From the NCBI GenBank assembly GCA_905182985.1, contig CAJJDN010000101.1, positions 33,811-97,810 of the forward strand: a DNA stretch of 64,000 nt, in the 5' to 3' direction. This document shows, piece after piece, positions 37,119-50,645 of this stretch. Every line of letters starts with the position of its first letter. The stretch's first letter is position 1. The notes beneath the pieces are model-generated. The model searched no databases, had not been told where the DNA came from, and saw only the letters and a list, made by a program, of their open reading frames with translations. A program made the translations under genes and the position numbers. This DNA comes from Paramecium sonneborni (lineage: Eukaryota > Ciliophora > Oligohymenophorea > Peniculida > Parameciidae).

Positions 37119-38100
37119 CTAATTTTATTAATATAAAGATTTTTGAAATTCCTTCTGACTTAAAAAGCTAAAATATTCTATCTGTTAAATATTTCTATGT
37201 TAAATTCTATCTGATAAATATAATTTTTAATTCTTAATCGAAATAATAATAATTTCTATAATGAATAACAAATAGAATAATAAAATTAAATAATAACAAC
37301 GAATATTTTTTGAAAATTTGATTATTAAATTGAGAAATTCTAATAATGTATATTAACTTTATAAATAAAAAAAACTAATTGAATTTTTGATCTTTTATAG
37401 ATTAGTTTAATTCATATTATTTTACTTGTAGTATTAAAAAATGAAGCAAAAATAGTGATAATTTGAAATTTATAAAAGGAAAAATTGAAAGTTTGAAAAA
37501 ATTTCAAGAAACAAATAATGTGTTAGAATAAATAAAGTAAATTTATACAATGTTTTTTATTCTAATGAATTTGAATCAATAAAAACAATGATTAATTGTG
37601 AAATAATTTTAAATAAAGATACTCATTGTTATATTTATCAGTCAATTAGTCTTCAATTGAAAAATTTTTTAATTTTTGAAGAAAATACATGAATATTTTT
37701 TTATTTTCAATAAAGATCTGTAAAATTTTTGTGGTTTAGTTGTTGAGGAATTAGTAAAATATTTAGAAGAGAAAATCATTAGGATGACATTGGGAGATTG
37801 GATTATTTTCATACTCTTACAAATAGTCATAATAGTTGAAATTAATTATAGTTAGAATTACATAACTTGGATATTTCTTAAAATTCCATAATATATATAT
37901 TTATATAATTAATTGAATAATTCTTGAAATATTGATATAAAATTCATGTTCATATTAAAAGAAGATTGCAGAATTAAATAATGAACCAATTTAAAAGTTA
38001 TTTATAATCTATATAGATAAATTATGTGTTTTATTGTATTGATTATTAAAAAATAATGTGTTATTTTAATCTATGTAAGTTAATTACGAAGCATTCATCG
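37119..38100. other. Divergent intergenic region
   Basis: Between the start of the minus surface-protein gene and the plus START gene. A short plus frame near 37735-37900 (VVEELVKYLEEKIIRMTLG) looks protein-like but is not anchored to any gene. Confidence 0.35.
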
Positions 38101-38775
38101 ATGGTAACAAATTTATTTAATAGTATAGAGGCTAAAAATAAAATGATGAAATGGTAGGAAATAAATGAATAAAATATGTGGGAATTATATTAAAATAAGG
38201 AAGGATATATAGTATATACAAAGAAGAATCCAGAAAATGGAATAAATATGAATAGATCTTAAACGGAAATAGCAAGGACCCCTGATTAGATTTTCGATTT
38301 GGTTAGTGATGTAAATAAAAGGCCTTTGTATGATGAGAAAGTGGAAACTGTAATATTTATATAGAATGATAATAGGCTCATGTGATTGAATAAATTGATG
38401 CTAATACTAGAATTATATATGTGAGAATTAAACCTCCTATTCCATTTATGAGTAGCAGAGATCTGGTAATGGTTTAGAAAGTTTATAAATAAAATGATGG
38501 AATTTATATTGTCTGCTGTACTAAATTGATTATAAAAATTAGCTAAATCAATAATTCATTAAAAAACACCTCCAATCAATAAAATTGAAAGAGCAGAAAT
38601 GCATTTAAGTGGTTGGATTATAATTCCATAACCAAATTAAATGACTAAGATAGTTGCTATTTAATGTTTTGATCCTAGAGGAGATGTTCCAACATCAATT
38701 ACTAATTAATATGCAAAACTTTAGACAGATATGATGAAAGCCGCAATCAAATATATTGCACTTAATTATAAATGA
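38101..38775 (+). CDS. START-domain (lipid-binding) protein, 207 aa
   Basis: Two introns (38350-38375 and 38518-38542) remove to give 624 nt, 207 codons plus TGA 38773-38775. Landmarks of a START domain run in order: WELYQNKEGYIVYTKK, ARTPDQIFDLVSDVNKRPLYD, ANTRIIYVRIKPP, PFMSSRDLVMVQKVY and ERAEMHLSGWIIIP, ending TSITNQYAKLQTDMMKAAI. START domains bind a lipid in a helix-grip pocket. No membrane segment or extra domain is present, so it resembles a minimal STARD/PCTP type. The length of about 200 aa is normal. An alternative in-frame ATG lies 45 nt upstream at 38056. Confidence 0.8.
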
Positions 38776-38914
38776 TTCATTATATGAACATAATCAAATC
38801 AATTAATTTTATTATTATTCAATAAATTTACACTGAAAAAAGATTATTCACACTAAAAACATTACTATCTACTCTATTTAATCGAAATCATGACATTTAA
38901 AACAACTTATTTTT

Positions 38915-40091
38915 ATGATTTAAGAAACTAAATTATCAAAAAACTAAAGAAGTCCCTCTCCACATTTGAAAATTAAGAAGGATCATAAAATATAATAATT
39001 ATCCTCTCTTAATACTAGTTATTAATCTTTTGACTAATAACAATAATATCCTGAAGAAGGAAAATTATTAAATTTCATCATTGAACTTGAAGAACTATAA
39101 TAAAAGTCTATCTTTAATTTAAAATTGTGTTCTTGCTTATTAGAAGATGTTTAATAGAAATGTATCTCTATTTTATATTATTTTAGTGGCCATTACAAAT
39201 GATCCTAATAATTCTTAATTAAGAAGACAATGGCAATATAATAAACATTACTATTAAGAATTTAAATATTCACTCTAAAGTGAATATGTTTATCTTGGAA
39301 ATAGTTTGCAAAATCATAAGATATCATAACAATTAAGAAGTAGGATGGTTGATTGGATGATTGAAGTATTAGGTAATTATACTGAAACCACAACCAATGC
39401 TACTTTTTTTAGATCTTTATCAATTATGGACTATTTCTTATCCAAATCAAATACATAATATTTTGATCAAAATTTACATCTCATAGGAATTAGTTGCATG
39501 TTTATAGCCACTAAATTAGAAGATATTTATCATATACCTTTGGAAGATTTCGTTTAAAGAGTAAGTCATAATAAATATTCTATGTAATAAATTTTTATTT
39601 ATTTAAATTAGAAATAAAATCAAAGGTATGGAAAAAATCATACTAGAAACCTTGAATTATGAAATCACATTTCCTACAATTCTTGATAGGCTTTATAATC
39701 TCTATTATTAATGTTTCAGTTTAAATGATGAGTAATTTTAATCATTTATTCTAGTCCTAATTTATAGAACATACTTGAAGCAAGTATCTATATTTTAAAG
39801 ATGTGCCTTCATGATTATTCAATTATTTAATTTCATGCAAATACCCTAACAGCCTCTACTTTTTTTTATTCGATAAGTGATTTCGTTATTTAGAAAGATT
39901 ATCAAAATTAAAATCAAATATTAGATTAATTTGTACTTATTCAATTAAATTTATTTTAGAGTTCTAGGATTATATCAATATCTGAGATCAATTAAATAGA
40001 TTTTAATTAATGCCAAGTCAAATTAAAAGAACTAATCAATTCATTTAAAAAAAAATATCCAGATCTTTAAAACTTAGATAAGTTTTCTTGA
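38915..40091 (+). CDS. Mitotic (A/B-type) cyclin, 366 aa
   Basis: Removing introns 39162-39186, 39584-39611 and 39732-39754 leaves 1,101 nt, 366 codons plus TGA 40089-40091. The cyclin box is clear: RSRMVDWMIEVLGNY with the MVDW signature, then FRSLSIMDYFLSK, HLIGISCMFIATKLEDI and VQRVSHNKYSINKIKGMEKI, ending LETLNYEITFPT. A second cyclin fold follows (ASIYILKMCLHDYSII, TASTFFYSISDF). It activates a cyclin-dependent kinase in the cell cycle. The N-terminal ~85 residues are Ser/Gln-rich with an SPSPH site; I see no clear destruction box (RxxL). Start chosen as the first ATG in the open frame. Confidence 0.85.
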
Positions 40092-40601
40092 TTTTATAGT
40101 TTTTTAATTTGCTTCAAATAATAAAAACTTATTAAATTTAACATATTTTTATAATTTAAGCAATAAATTTTATCCAAATAACTTTTTGCTGTTATTTTCT
40201 ATTCAACATCAATTAGTTAAATTGTTACAATTTTGTAACTGAAATAATAAAAGTTTTGAAAAGTGTTTGAACAGTAGTTTTGCATATTCTCAAAAAAAAT
40301 TTCTTTTTTAATTTCTTTAAATACTTTATTTTAATGAAATGTATTTTAATTTATAATCTTAATTACTTTAGTTGAAAGATGATAATTTTATGGAATCAAA
40401 TTTTATTATCAAAGAAAATACTTTTTATTAATAATAATGGAATTTCTTCAATTAAAAAAAAAAAGAAGTTTTAATAAATAATTTAACATTAATATTGTAT
40501 TACTTAATGTTCTTATTAAGTAAAGTGTAATAGATAAAAATATTATACTCTTAATAAGAAAAACTATTAAAATAATTATATATATATATATAATTAAATA
40601 A
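40092..40601. other. Intergenic, with a small inverted repeat
   Basis: ttacttaat and attaagtaa (40500-40523) form a perfect 9-bp stem with a 6-nt loop. A (ta)n run precedes the next ATG. No gene. Confidence 0.5.
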
Positions 40602-41350
40602 ATGGGTATGTGTGAATCGAGGGAGGAAATAAAAGATGTATAATTTGGAAGATCAACAATCTAACCTAAGATGTCAGAGAACCCTAATTTAGATTTTTAT
40701 AGAGGTATCTATCCATTCTAATTGAACAATTAAATTCAATTCCATATGAAACATTGGAAAACTTATAATTAACAATATTAATGGAATAAATTTTATTCAG
40801 ATTTAGAATCTGATAAACAATTTATGCAATGGCTCTACCCAAATTTTTTTTAATCATTTTTCAACACAACTAGTTTTAGATTATCTATAAAGGAAAGAAA
40901 TAGTTTTATAGAGGATCAATCAGTAATATTGATTTTCTATTTTAGATTATGTAATAGTATTTAGATAATATAAGAATGTTTTAGAGATTCTTAGGAATAG
41001 CCAGGAATGATAATTAAGAATTATTAATAATCGATTAATAACAGTTTGATCAATGCATTTATTCTTATACATAAAACTAAGTAAGAATCTAGAGATTTAT
41101 ATCATCAATGAGTGTTTTAGGGTAGAGAGAATTAGCTCTTGAATTTTTATAAGTAATAAAGAATAAATTGACAAAAAAAAATAAAATCTATCAATCTAAA
41201 TTTTAGGGGTTTGATTTATTGATTGAAGAACTTGATTTATCAGCATAATCTTTATATTCAAAAAAAGTATGTCAATTAAATAATAAAGAAACCAACAAAA
41301 TCATTTGGAGAATATAAAACACATTATGTCTAAGAGGATCTTTTGAATGA
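40602..41350 (+). CDS. Opioid growth factor receptor (OGFr) N-domain-like protein, 241 aa
   Basis: One 23-nt intron (40923-40945) splits a 241-codon reading frame ending at TGA 41348-41350. The order NPNLDFYRGIYPFQ, HWKTYNQQYQWNKFYSDLES, QFMQWLYPNFFQS, IMQQYLDNIRMFQRFLGIAR and QNQVRIQRFISSMSVLGQREL follows the OGFr conserved region (H.YIQWLFP..., ...ML.FYGI..., ...HN..RI.R.L.SL...). The match is by eye and several conserved positions differ. Ciliates carry many such intracellular proteins of unknown function. No membrane segment is present. The end is helical and charged. Confidence 0.55.
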
Positions 41351-41803
41351 ATCATGGGTATAGGCTTCGATATTGACTAAAGCACCAATAATAGTCAATT
41401 AAAAAAGTTTAGAATCATTTTTAGTTAAATAAGAAGCTTGTTGATAAAGATAACGTTTTTGAATAATCATTTATTAGTTGATAAATTGGTATTGATTTTT
41501 GGATTTATTATTTTTAATTTTTCTATTTTTAAAAGTTCATTTTTCTCAACTCTTTGAATAGCTGCTAATTATTTTATAATTGGTATCATAAAACAATTAA
41601 GTAGGTTTTTTAAGTTTTATAGTAGATGTATTATTTATTAATATAACTTTTGACGTAATTATAATTTAATGAACTGATGATAATAATAATATCTATTTAT
41701 AATTGAAAATAAATAAATTAATATGATAATCTATTTATTTTCTTTTCTGTTTTGAGAAAATTATATAAAAAGGTGTTCATTTTATTTACAATTTTTCTGA
41801 TTT
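41351..41803. other. Intergenic
   Basis: No gene recognised. Confidence 0.4.
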
Positions 41804-42830
41804 AGGATCAAAGAGTCTAATTTTCAGCTATGATATGACTAAGTTTTTGTAGAAGAATGGATTTTAATGATAACACCCTAAAAAGAGAAATTACTTCTAA
41901 TCCTACTTTAATTTTTTATTGATTAAATTTTAAGTATGATCATCTTTTTATTTAATTTATTAATTTACTTTATATTATATAAATTTTGTCTTAACAAAAA
42001 TAACATTATTTAAATTATATTTTATTTAAGAACAAATTTTCATTTTTTTTAATATGTAAGATCAATTACTTTTGTATGATAATTAAAAAAAATAATAAAT
42101 ATAATATGATTACATCTATTAATCATATTTCATTTTGTTTCTTTCTTTACCAATTAATTAATCATTTTATTATATATAATCCAACATATGATATAAGGTA
42201 AAATGAAAAGAGCTGATAAATACAAAGCCAATGGTTGCCATTATTTTTGAATTATTTTAAATATCGAAATTGTGTCATACATGAATAATCCCATTGTAAT
42301 TAGCTTTTCAAAACTGAGAAATTAACGTTTATATCTAAAAACCAAATGACAATTTTTTGAGTTGATTGCAACCCTGTATCTTGAATGTAAATATACATCA
42401 TACTTAAATTTATGTGTGAATAATTATAAACTGGATATTAAGATTTATAGAAGGATTGCTCCTACTAGTATTATTATTAAATATTGTTTATTGACTTATT
42501 TGAATGATGATCTGGATCCAAAATCAATATCTATAGTTGATGGAAGTTTTTAGTATTCAAAGAAAAACTCATAGCATGTGTAGATAAATAAAATCAAAGT
42601 ACATAATTCGATAAATATTTCTATTTTTAGTAGTGATGGACGAGTTGGAATTGTTGTTATTGGTTAATCTGGAGAAACTTACATCTATTAAGGATTCTAA
42701 TTCTAATTTAAGAATTACTATATCTAACTACCTCTTGATCATTAGAATTTTTGTTGTCTACAATTCCTTTTTCCTTATTTTCATTTTTGGATCCTTAAGA
42801 AGCTACAGTTTTAAATCCTTCTGCTTAGTA
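41804..42830. repeat. Direct repeat, left copy (1,027 bp), probable assembly duplicate
   Basis: It appears identical to 42832-43858 wherever I compared them, at a constant offset of 1,028. It contains the minus-strand membrane protein gene (stop 42130-42132) lacking only the first bases of its ATG codon region, which fall at the N. Confidence 0.9.
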
Positions 42831-42831
42831 N
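42831..42831. other. Single-N assembly joint
   Basis: Lies exactly between the two copies of the 1,027-bp direct repeat, the pattern left when two overlapping contig ends are placed side by side and not merged. Confidence 0.85.
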
Positions 42832-43858
42832 AGGATCAAAGAGTCTAATTTTCAGCTATGATATGACTAAGTTTTTGTAGAAGAATGGATTTTAATGATA
42901 ACACCCTAAAAAGAGAAATTACTTCTAATCCTACTTTAATTTTTTATTGATTAAATTTTAAGTATGATCATCTTTTTATTTAATTTATTAATTTACTTTA
43001 TATTATATAAATTTTGTCTTAACAAAAATAACATTATTTAAATTATATTTTATTTAAGAACAAATTTTCATTTTTTTTAATATGTAAGATCAATTACTTT
43101 TGTATGATAATTAAAAAAAATAATAAATATAATATGATTACATCTATTAATCATATTTCATTTTGTTTCTTTCTTTACCAATTAATTAATCATTTTATTA
43201 TATATAATCCAACATATGATATAAGGTAAAATGAAAAGAGCTGATAAATACAAAGCCAATGGTTGCCATTATTTTTGAATTATTTTAAATATCGAAATTG
43301 TGTCATACATGAATAATCCCATTGTAATTAGCTTTTCAAAACTGAGAAATTAACGTTTATATCTAAAAACCAAATGACAATTTTTTGAGTTGATTGCAAC
43401 CCTGTATCTTGAATGTAAATATACATCATACTTAAATTTATGTGTGAATAATTATAAACTGGATATTAAGATTTATAGAAGGATTGCTCCTACTAGTATT
43501 ATTATTAAATATTGTTTATTGACTTATTTGAATGATGATCTGGATCCAAAATCAATATCTATAGTTGATGGAAGTTTTTAGTATTCAAAGAAAAACTCAT
43601 AGCATGTGTAGATAAATAAAATCAAAGTACATAATTCGATAAATATTTCTATTTTTAGTAGTGATGGACGAGTTGGAATTGTTGTTATTGGTTAATCTGG
43701 AGAAACTTACATCTATTAAGGATTCTAATTCTAATTTAAGAATTACTATATCTAACTACCTCTTGATCATTAGAATTTTTGTTGTCTACAATTCCTTTTT
43801 CCTTATTTTCATTTTTGGATCCTTAAGAAGCTACAGTTTTAAATCCTTCTGCTTAGTA
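42832..43858. repeat. Direct repeat, right copy (1,027 bp)
   Basis: See 41804-42830. This copy continues into unique sequence that supplies the complete start codon of the minus-strand gene. Confidence 0.9.
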
Positions 43859-43861
43859 CAT
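43158..43861 (-). CDS. Multi-pass membrane protein, 224 aa, unknown family
   Basis: On the minus strand, ATG 43861-43859 begins MYQAEGFKTVASQG. A 29-nt intron (43731-43759) is removed and the frame closes at TGA 43160-43158, 675 nt in all. The first ~50 residues are hydrophilic, with Pro-rich TTIPTRPS. Hydrophobic helices follow at about residues 55-75 (IEIFIELCTLILFIYTC), 97-117 (YLIIILVGAILLQILISSL) and 190-212 (LALYLSALFILPYIICWIIY), with a possible fourth near ITMGLFMYDTISIF. The tail is basic (VKKETK). The plus-strand ORFs reported here in both repeat copies are antisense shadows. Function unknown. Confidence 0.65.
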
Positions 43862-44444
43862 AACTTATAAAATATTAATAAAAATATTATATAGTTAAAT
43901 TTTAGTGCTATTGTTATTTTTACTCAATATTTAAATTAAATCTATAAAAGATAAGTTATTATAATTGTTACATTCAAAATAAAGTAAATTTGGATAATGA
44001 ATATTGGATAATTAAAAAATTTAATTAAATTAAAAGAACTCTAATTGAGAATCTAATTCATTATATATTATAAATTAAGCATTTAATTGTAAAAGATCTA
44101 TTTAATCAGATATTAAGATATCATATTATATTCGATTTCATTGCTTAAAAAAAAACTAACAACAGCAGAATTTTTTTATTGAAGTACAATTTAAGAATCA
44201 GATTTATGCTAGAAAAATAAAATAAAATCAGAATTTTGAAATAATTCAATTTAGAAAGATAGCATATGTTATTGTTTAAATCTATTATCTCGATTCTTTG
44301 ATTTCTATTAAAAAGGCAAATCTTTATTTACTTTATAATTAATATCTCTAATAAAGATTAATCAATTATTAATATGTAATTTGGAAATTATATATTGCAA
44401 GTAAATTTAGTTAAATATCATTTTTACGCTATGCTAATTACTGA
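43862..44444. other. Upstream region of the minus membrane-protein gene
   Basis: The TTG-started plus-strand frame from 43390 stays open into this interval to TGA 44299, but it is antisense to a real gene at its 5' end and contains no recognisable domain. Confidence 0.35.
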
Positions 44445-44867
44445 ATGAAAACAAATATAATACATGATAATGAAGATGCAAAAAAGATTTTGTTGAATGA
44501 GTAGTAGTCTAGATCAAGAAAAATAATTAAGATCATTAAGATTATAGAATATTTGATGCCTTTTTTAAAGTTTCTATCTTATATTATGGTTTTATCTATA
44601 ATTATACATATCCTGAATATATTGTATAGGTTAGATGTGGTTTAACTCATTTATTTTAAATAGAATATTTGTTTAATTAAGCAAAATGTTGATCAAATAC
44701 TTAATCTTGTGATTCTGAATGAAATTTCCATATCTTCAAAACTGAGTAAGGATGAATAATAACCTTTTTTGGGTCATTCTTTATGTCTAGCTAAAGATTA
44801 TCCATTGATTAAATTTTAATTAGGTAGATTATAATTAAGGTTTTAGGTTTATAAAAATGATCTTTGA
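44445..44867 (+). CDS. Uncertain ORF or part of an unresolved spliced gene
   Basis: ATG 44445 gives 140 open codons to TGA 44865-44867, ending with LNLVILNEISISSKLSKDEQ and GHSLCLAKDYPLIKFQLG. An alternative frame over 44530-44690 reads better (DYRIFDAFFKVSILYYGF, NYTYPEYIVQVRCG) and would join this frame through a 34-nt intron ending at 44666 or so. I could not fix the exon structure or the 5' end. Confidence 0.3.
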
Positions 44868-45061
44868 TTAAAAGAGGTATGGTATGATTTAATGAAAATG
44901 GCGGTATTGTTTACATTATAATATCAAAATAAATAATTTTGAAAAAAGAGTAAGGTTTATAGAAAGATGTGTATTAATATGAATAATATTAATAGGGTTA
45001 GATAGAAAGAAGGAATGAAAATGATATATTGATAATTATATATTTATTATTAAAAATTAAA

Positions 45062-45860
45062 ATGCAAATGAGCCAAGGGGAATTTTGGCTAAAGTAAGAG
45101 GAAATAAATTAAGGAGTTTAAGATGGTTAATAAAAGAGAAAGAATAAAAAAAGAATAATTACAAATCCAAGTTAATAAACAGGGCATTGGAGTGAATCTG
45201 AACATTAAACTTATATAGATTTTTTGAATATACATAGATCTGTGATGGAATCATAAGATTAAAAAAAGACTAGTAAAATATTTAAGTTGATGAGTGAGAC
45301 AATAGGTACTAGAAGTCCATCTTAATGTAGGTTGTAAATAAATAAATAAATAATAATTAGATCTCATCATTAGAAATTTAATCCTTTCATTCATTAAATA
45401 AAGAAAAGACAGAAAGGAGCAGGAAGAAGGAAAAAGGATAATTAAAATACTGAGAAATTGAATAAGAATGATGAAAATGCATTCTTGTAATCTTTATAAA
45501 TACAGCATTAATTATTTTAGTAATAGCCTTTGGTAATTATGAAATTTAATTTAGGATTATTAAATGTTATAATTTCCCTATTTCCCTTGTGTTCCTATAT
45601 TTGATAATCAATTTAAAGATGATGAGAAATTGAATGAATAATAGCAATTGTATTTTTAACAATGTATGTTGTTCCAATAATAATTGCCATAATAATTGGA
45701 TGATAAGAATATTTGTTGTTTCAATTTTAATTTTATGCCTCAATAGTAAGTTCATTTAAATTTTAATTACTTCCAATAATAATAAATGTTGAACAATGAT
45801 TTTTAAGGTTTAAATTCAGGAGATTTCAATAATAAGGAAAACTAATTCGATGAATAATGA
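45062..45860 (+). CDS. SANT/Myb (SHAQKYF-class) DNA-binding protein, 248 aa
   Basis: Introns 45331-45360 and 45533-45554 remove to give 747 nt, 248 codons plus TGA 45858-45860. The Myb/SANT repeat is TGHWSESEHQTYIDFLNIH ... IFKLMSETIGTRSPSQCRSHHQKF. It has the three-helix spacing and the RSHHQKF end that corresponds to the plant/ciliate SHAQKYF motif. The N-terminal part is basic (KRKNKKRIITNP) and the C-terminal part is very Gln/Phe-rich. Such proteins bind DNA as single-repeat transcription factors in the nucleus. A paralogue lies at 58953-59436 with its intron at the same codon. The polo kinase gene begins 61 bp downstream. Confidence 0.75.
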
Positions 45861-45921
45861 TAATTAATAAATATATATAGTAATAATGTAATAATATAAA
45901 TAATTATATATATATATATAA

Positions 45922-47828
<1,907 letters not shown>

Positions 47829-48175
47829 ACTTATAACACATCATTCAATTATATTTAAACATATCTACTTATTTCAATAATTAAGTATCACCAATTCTCT
47901 TTCTAATTACTGATCCAGTTTTTATTTTTATTTTTTATTGATTAAATATATTCATAATTTTTTAATTTTTAATGAGATTAATTGATTAAGTATTACTATG
48001 ATTTAATATAATATTTTCTAAGCTAAAATTTTGATGAATTCTAAAATAGACTTTTAAAAATCAAGATTAGTAGAATTTGATTCAGATATATAATTAATAT
48101 AAAAAATTATGTTAAAGTATAATAATAGTTAAACTTAAAAATATGATTTATAGTATGTAGAATAATAGTTCAAAT
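47829..48175. other. Convergent intergenic spacer
   Basis: AT-rich, between the polo kinase stop and the stop of the minus gene. No gene. Confidence 0.5.
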
Positions 48176-49443
48176 TCAAATATTGCTATTTTACATAAAC
48201 AAGAGTAATTCTTTTATGTTGGTACACTTTACTTTTTATTTATTTTTTTTATTGATTACAATCATATTTGTGTTATCCATTGCATGAAGTTGAAAATTAT
48301 CATTTTCAAATTCATTTTCATTAATTTTAATATATCCTAGATTTTTAATTTATTAAATAATTTGATTATCAATAGGTTGTCTACGATATTTTTAGAAATG
48401 ATTGATATCGAATTCTTTAAGAAGAGGGAAAAAGAGTTATTCATTTTCTTTAGAATAAATATCTTTAGTGACTAATTCTTTTAGTAGTTATTTATAATCA
48501 ATAGTTTATGTTGATTTTTGAACAATAGATCTTATGGCTTCTTTAAGATCTTTTTTTTCTTTGAATTTCTAATTTAAGTCCATAGCTATACGATTATGAT
48601 CAACATTAGCTCGAGGATCGATTCTTTCAAAAAGTATTTTTTCTTTTGACAAATACATTTGATTAAAATCTTTTAAAATTTAAAAGGAAATAAGAATATT
48701 TGATTATTCATCAATTAAGATCAATACAATTTATTTTAGATGATGAAATCTATTTCCCTATCCTTCATTTTGATCAAATAATAATTCAAATAGGATATGA
48801 AATATATTAGATTTAGTGATTTATTCAACACGGATTCTTTCTTTTTCATCTATTTTTTCAATTTTCTAAATATATAATTCGAATAAATATTGTTTAATTT
48901 ATGGCTAATACTTTTCATCTTAATTCAGAACAAATTTACTACAAATCAATTTACTTAGAATCATTCTAAATTTAGTTCTATTTACAATATTAGTAACATA
49001 TTTTTTCTAAATAATATATTAATGTTTATATGTGTACCTCTAAAAGATAGTATTCATATATTTATAGTAATTCATCAATATATATGATTTCATGTTTTTT
49101 TGGTTCAATCATAACATTTATCATAAATTCACGTATTTCTTTGTATTCTTATTGATCTTAAATGACACATATCGAATTTAAAGCAACTTTATTAAAAAAA
49201 CCTGACCATGAGTCTTTGATTAATTATCTAAATTATTATTCATTATGAGCAAATTAACCAATTTTAGAGATTTAACTTAAAAATGAAGTTCTAAAACTTT
49301 CACTTAATCCTAAATTGTCAACTAATTATTCATAAAAGCTAATAATAAAAATAAAAATACGATTTTTATACTTGTTCTAAATGAGTAGGTAAATAAAAGT
49401 CATATGTTTTGAGATGATCAAATACTTTTTAATTGGGCTTCAT
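48176..49443 (-). CDS. Helical protein of unknown function, 404 aa
   Basis: From ATG 49443-49441, introns 49339-49360 and 49007-49037 remove to give 1,215 nt ending at TGA 48178-48176. The protein is rich in Lys, Glu, Gln, Ile and Leu and reads as helices throughout: FYEQLVDNLGLSESFRTSFL, EYKEIREFMINVMIEPKKHE, FHILFELLFDQNEGQGN, RIDPRANVDHNRIAMDLN and KYRRQPIDNQIIQQIKNLGY. There is no signal peptide, membrane span or recognised domain. HEAT/ARM-like or cullin-like architecture is possible, but I cannot assign it. The next minus gene begins 106 bp upstream. Confidence 0.6.
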
Positions 49444-49549
49444 AATAATAATAATTATTAATTATATTAATACATTTATATAAATATAAATTATATATAT
49501 AATAATAATGTTTTAAAGATGAATATATTTATATTTATATGAATGATTA

Positions 49550-50117
49550 TCATTAATCTTATTCTTATAATGTTCCTTCTAATGCTTATCTTGATTCTTC
49601 TTCTTTTCTTTCTTATTCCATTTAATCTTCTCTCATAATATTATCTAAATCTGTTTATAATTTAATCATTGCAGGTCCTCTCTCAATTTCTTAAGTCATT
49701 TGTAAATATGCAGTATTAAATTACTTAGCCAAATGATCACCTGAATCTTATTCTATGATATTTCCATTTGAATCTGTCACTGTATATGAATAAACACCAG
49801 CATTATTTGATAAATCAATAACCTATCCTACTACTCCTGGAATATATTCACTATGAGTTTCAACTAATGACTTATGTTTCTTTGTCTCTTTCTCTATTCC
49901 ATCTTAAGTTATTTAAGCCCAATGTTCTATTCAATTTATTAATTTTTATACAAGCTTCCTTTGCATTCAAATGGTAATCACTCTCTCCTAAATTTACAAA
50001 TTCAAAAAATGCACTATTGAATGCTCTCTTCTTCTGATGAACTGCACCATGTGTTTTTCTCACATGTCCAGCATATGCTGTTAATAACAATGCGCATATA
50101 AGAACTGATTTGTACAT
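49550..50117 (-). CDS. Small secreted protein, 180 aa
   Basis: ATG 50117-50115 begins with a clear signal peptide (MYKSVLICALLLTAYAG). A 25-nt intron (49927-49951) is removed to give 543 nt ending at TGA 49552-49550. The mature part is hydrophilic: AFFEFVNLGESDYHLNAKEA, HWAQITQDGIEKETKKH, EYIPGVVGQVIDLSNNAGVY, TVTDSNGNIIEQDSG and an acidic Gln/Glu-rich coiled C-terminus (REDQMEQERKEEESRQ). The coiled, acidic secretory design recalls trichocyst-type cargo, but no family motif confirms that. The standard-code ORF ends early because it reads through the intron. Confidence 0.7.
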
Positions 50118-50645
50118 ATTTATATTATATTAATAATCGTTTTTCCACTTTTCATTTTTTACATTATATATATTACAATCTCTAATTAATCACTTTCTTT
50201 TATCAACTATTTTACCATTCACTTACTTGAACTATCTTAATACTTTCTAACTTTTTTTACTCTCATTATATATTATTTAACTAATCAAATATTTTTAAAG
50301 CTTCCGTAATTTACACTGATTTTATACATAATTTATTAATCAATTATATTATGTTCATTTTCAAATTATAAACTTACTACAAATTAATCTTAATTCAACA
50401 TTCTGTTTCTATATATTTATCTCTAAAATATCAATAATTTATGATTTGATAATTATACCATTAATTACTAAGGTTTGTTTAAGATCAATTTAAATTATTA
50501 CAATCATTATGATTAGATGATGTACTTAATTTTAAAAAAATAAAACATTAATTAAGACTTATATCATTTTTCTATTTGAAAGTCATAAAAACTTTCTTAT
50601 TAACTAATATTCTTTTTATATTAATATTTTAAAATTAGCTTAAAA
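50118..50645. promoter_or_regulatory. Shared divergent promoter interval
   Basis: It separates the starts of the minus secreted-protein gene (50117) and the plus RING gene (50646). No specific motif identified. Confidence 0.3.

Noticed and set aside
42362..42848. Two short plus ORFs in the left 1,027-bp copy
   Set aside because: Antisense shadows of the minus gene, duplicated by the assembly joint.
43390..44301. 303-codon plus-strand frame from a TTG codon
   Set aside because: Starts without ATG, is antisense to the 224-aa membrane protein gene, and the right part has no domain.
45567..45755. 62-codon minus ORF, Leu-rich
   Set aside because: Antisense to the Gln-rich tail of the Myb gene.
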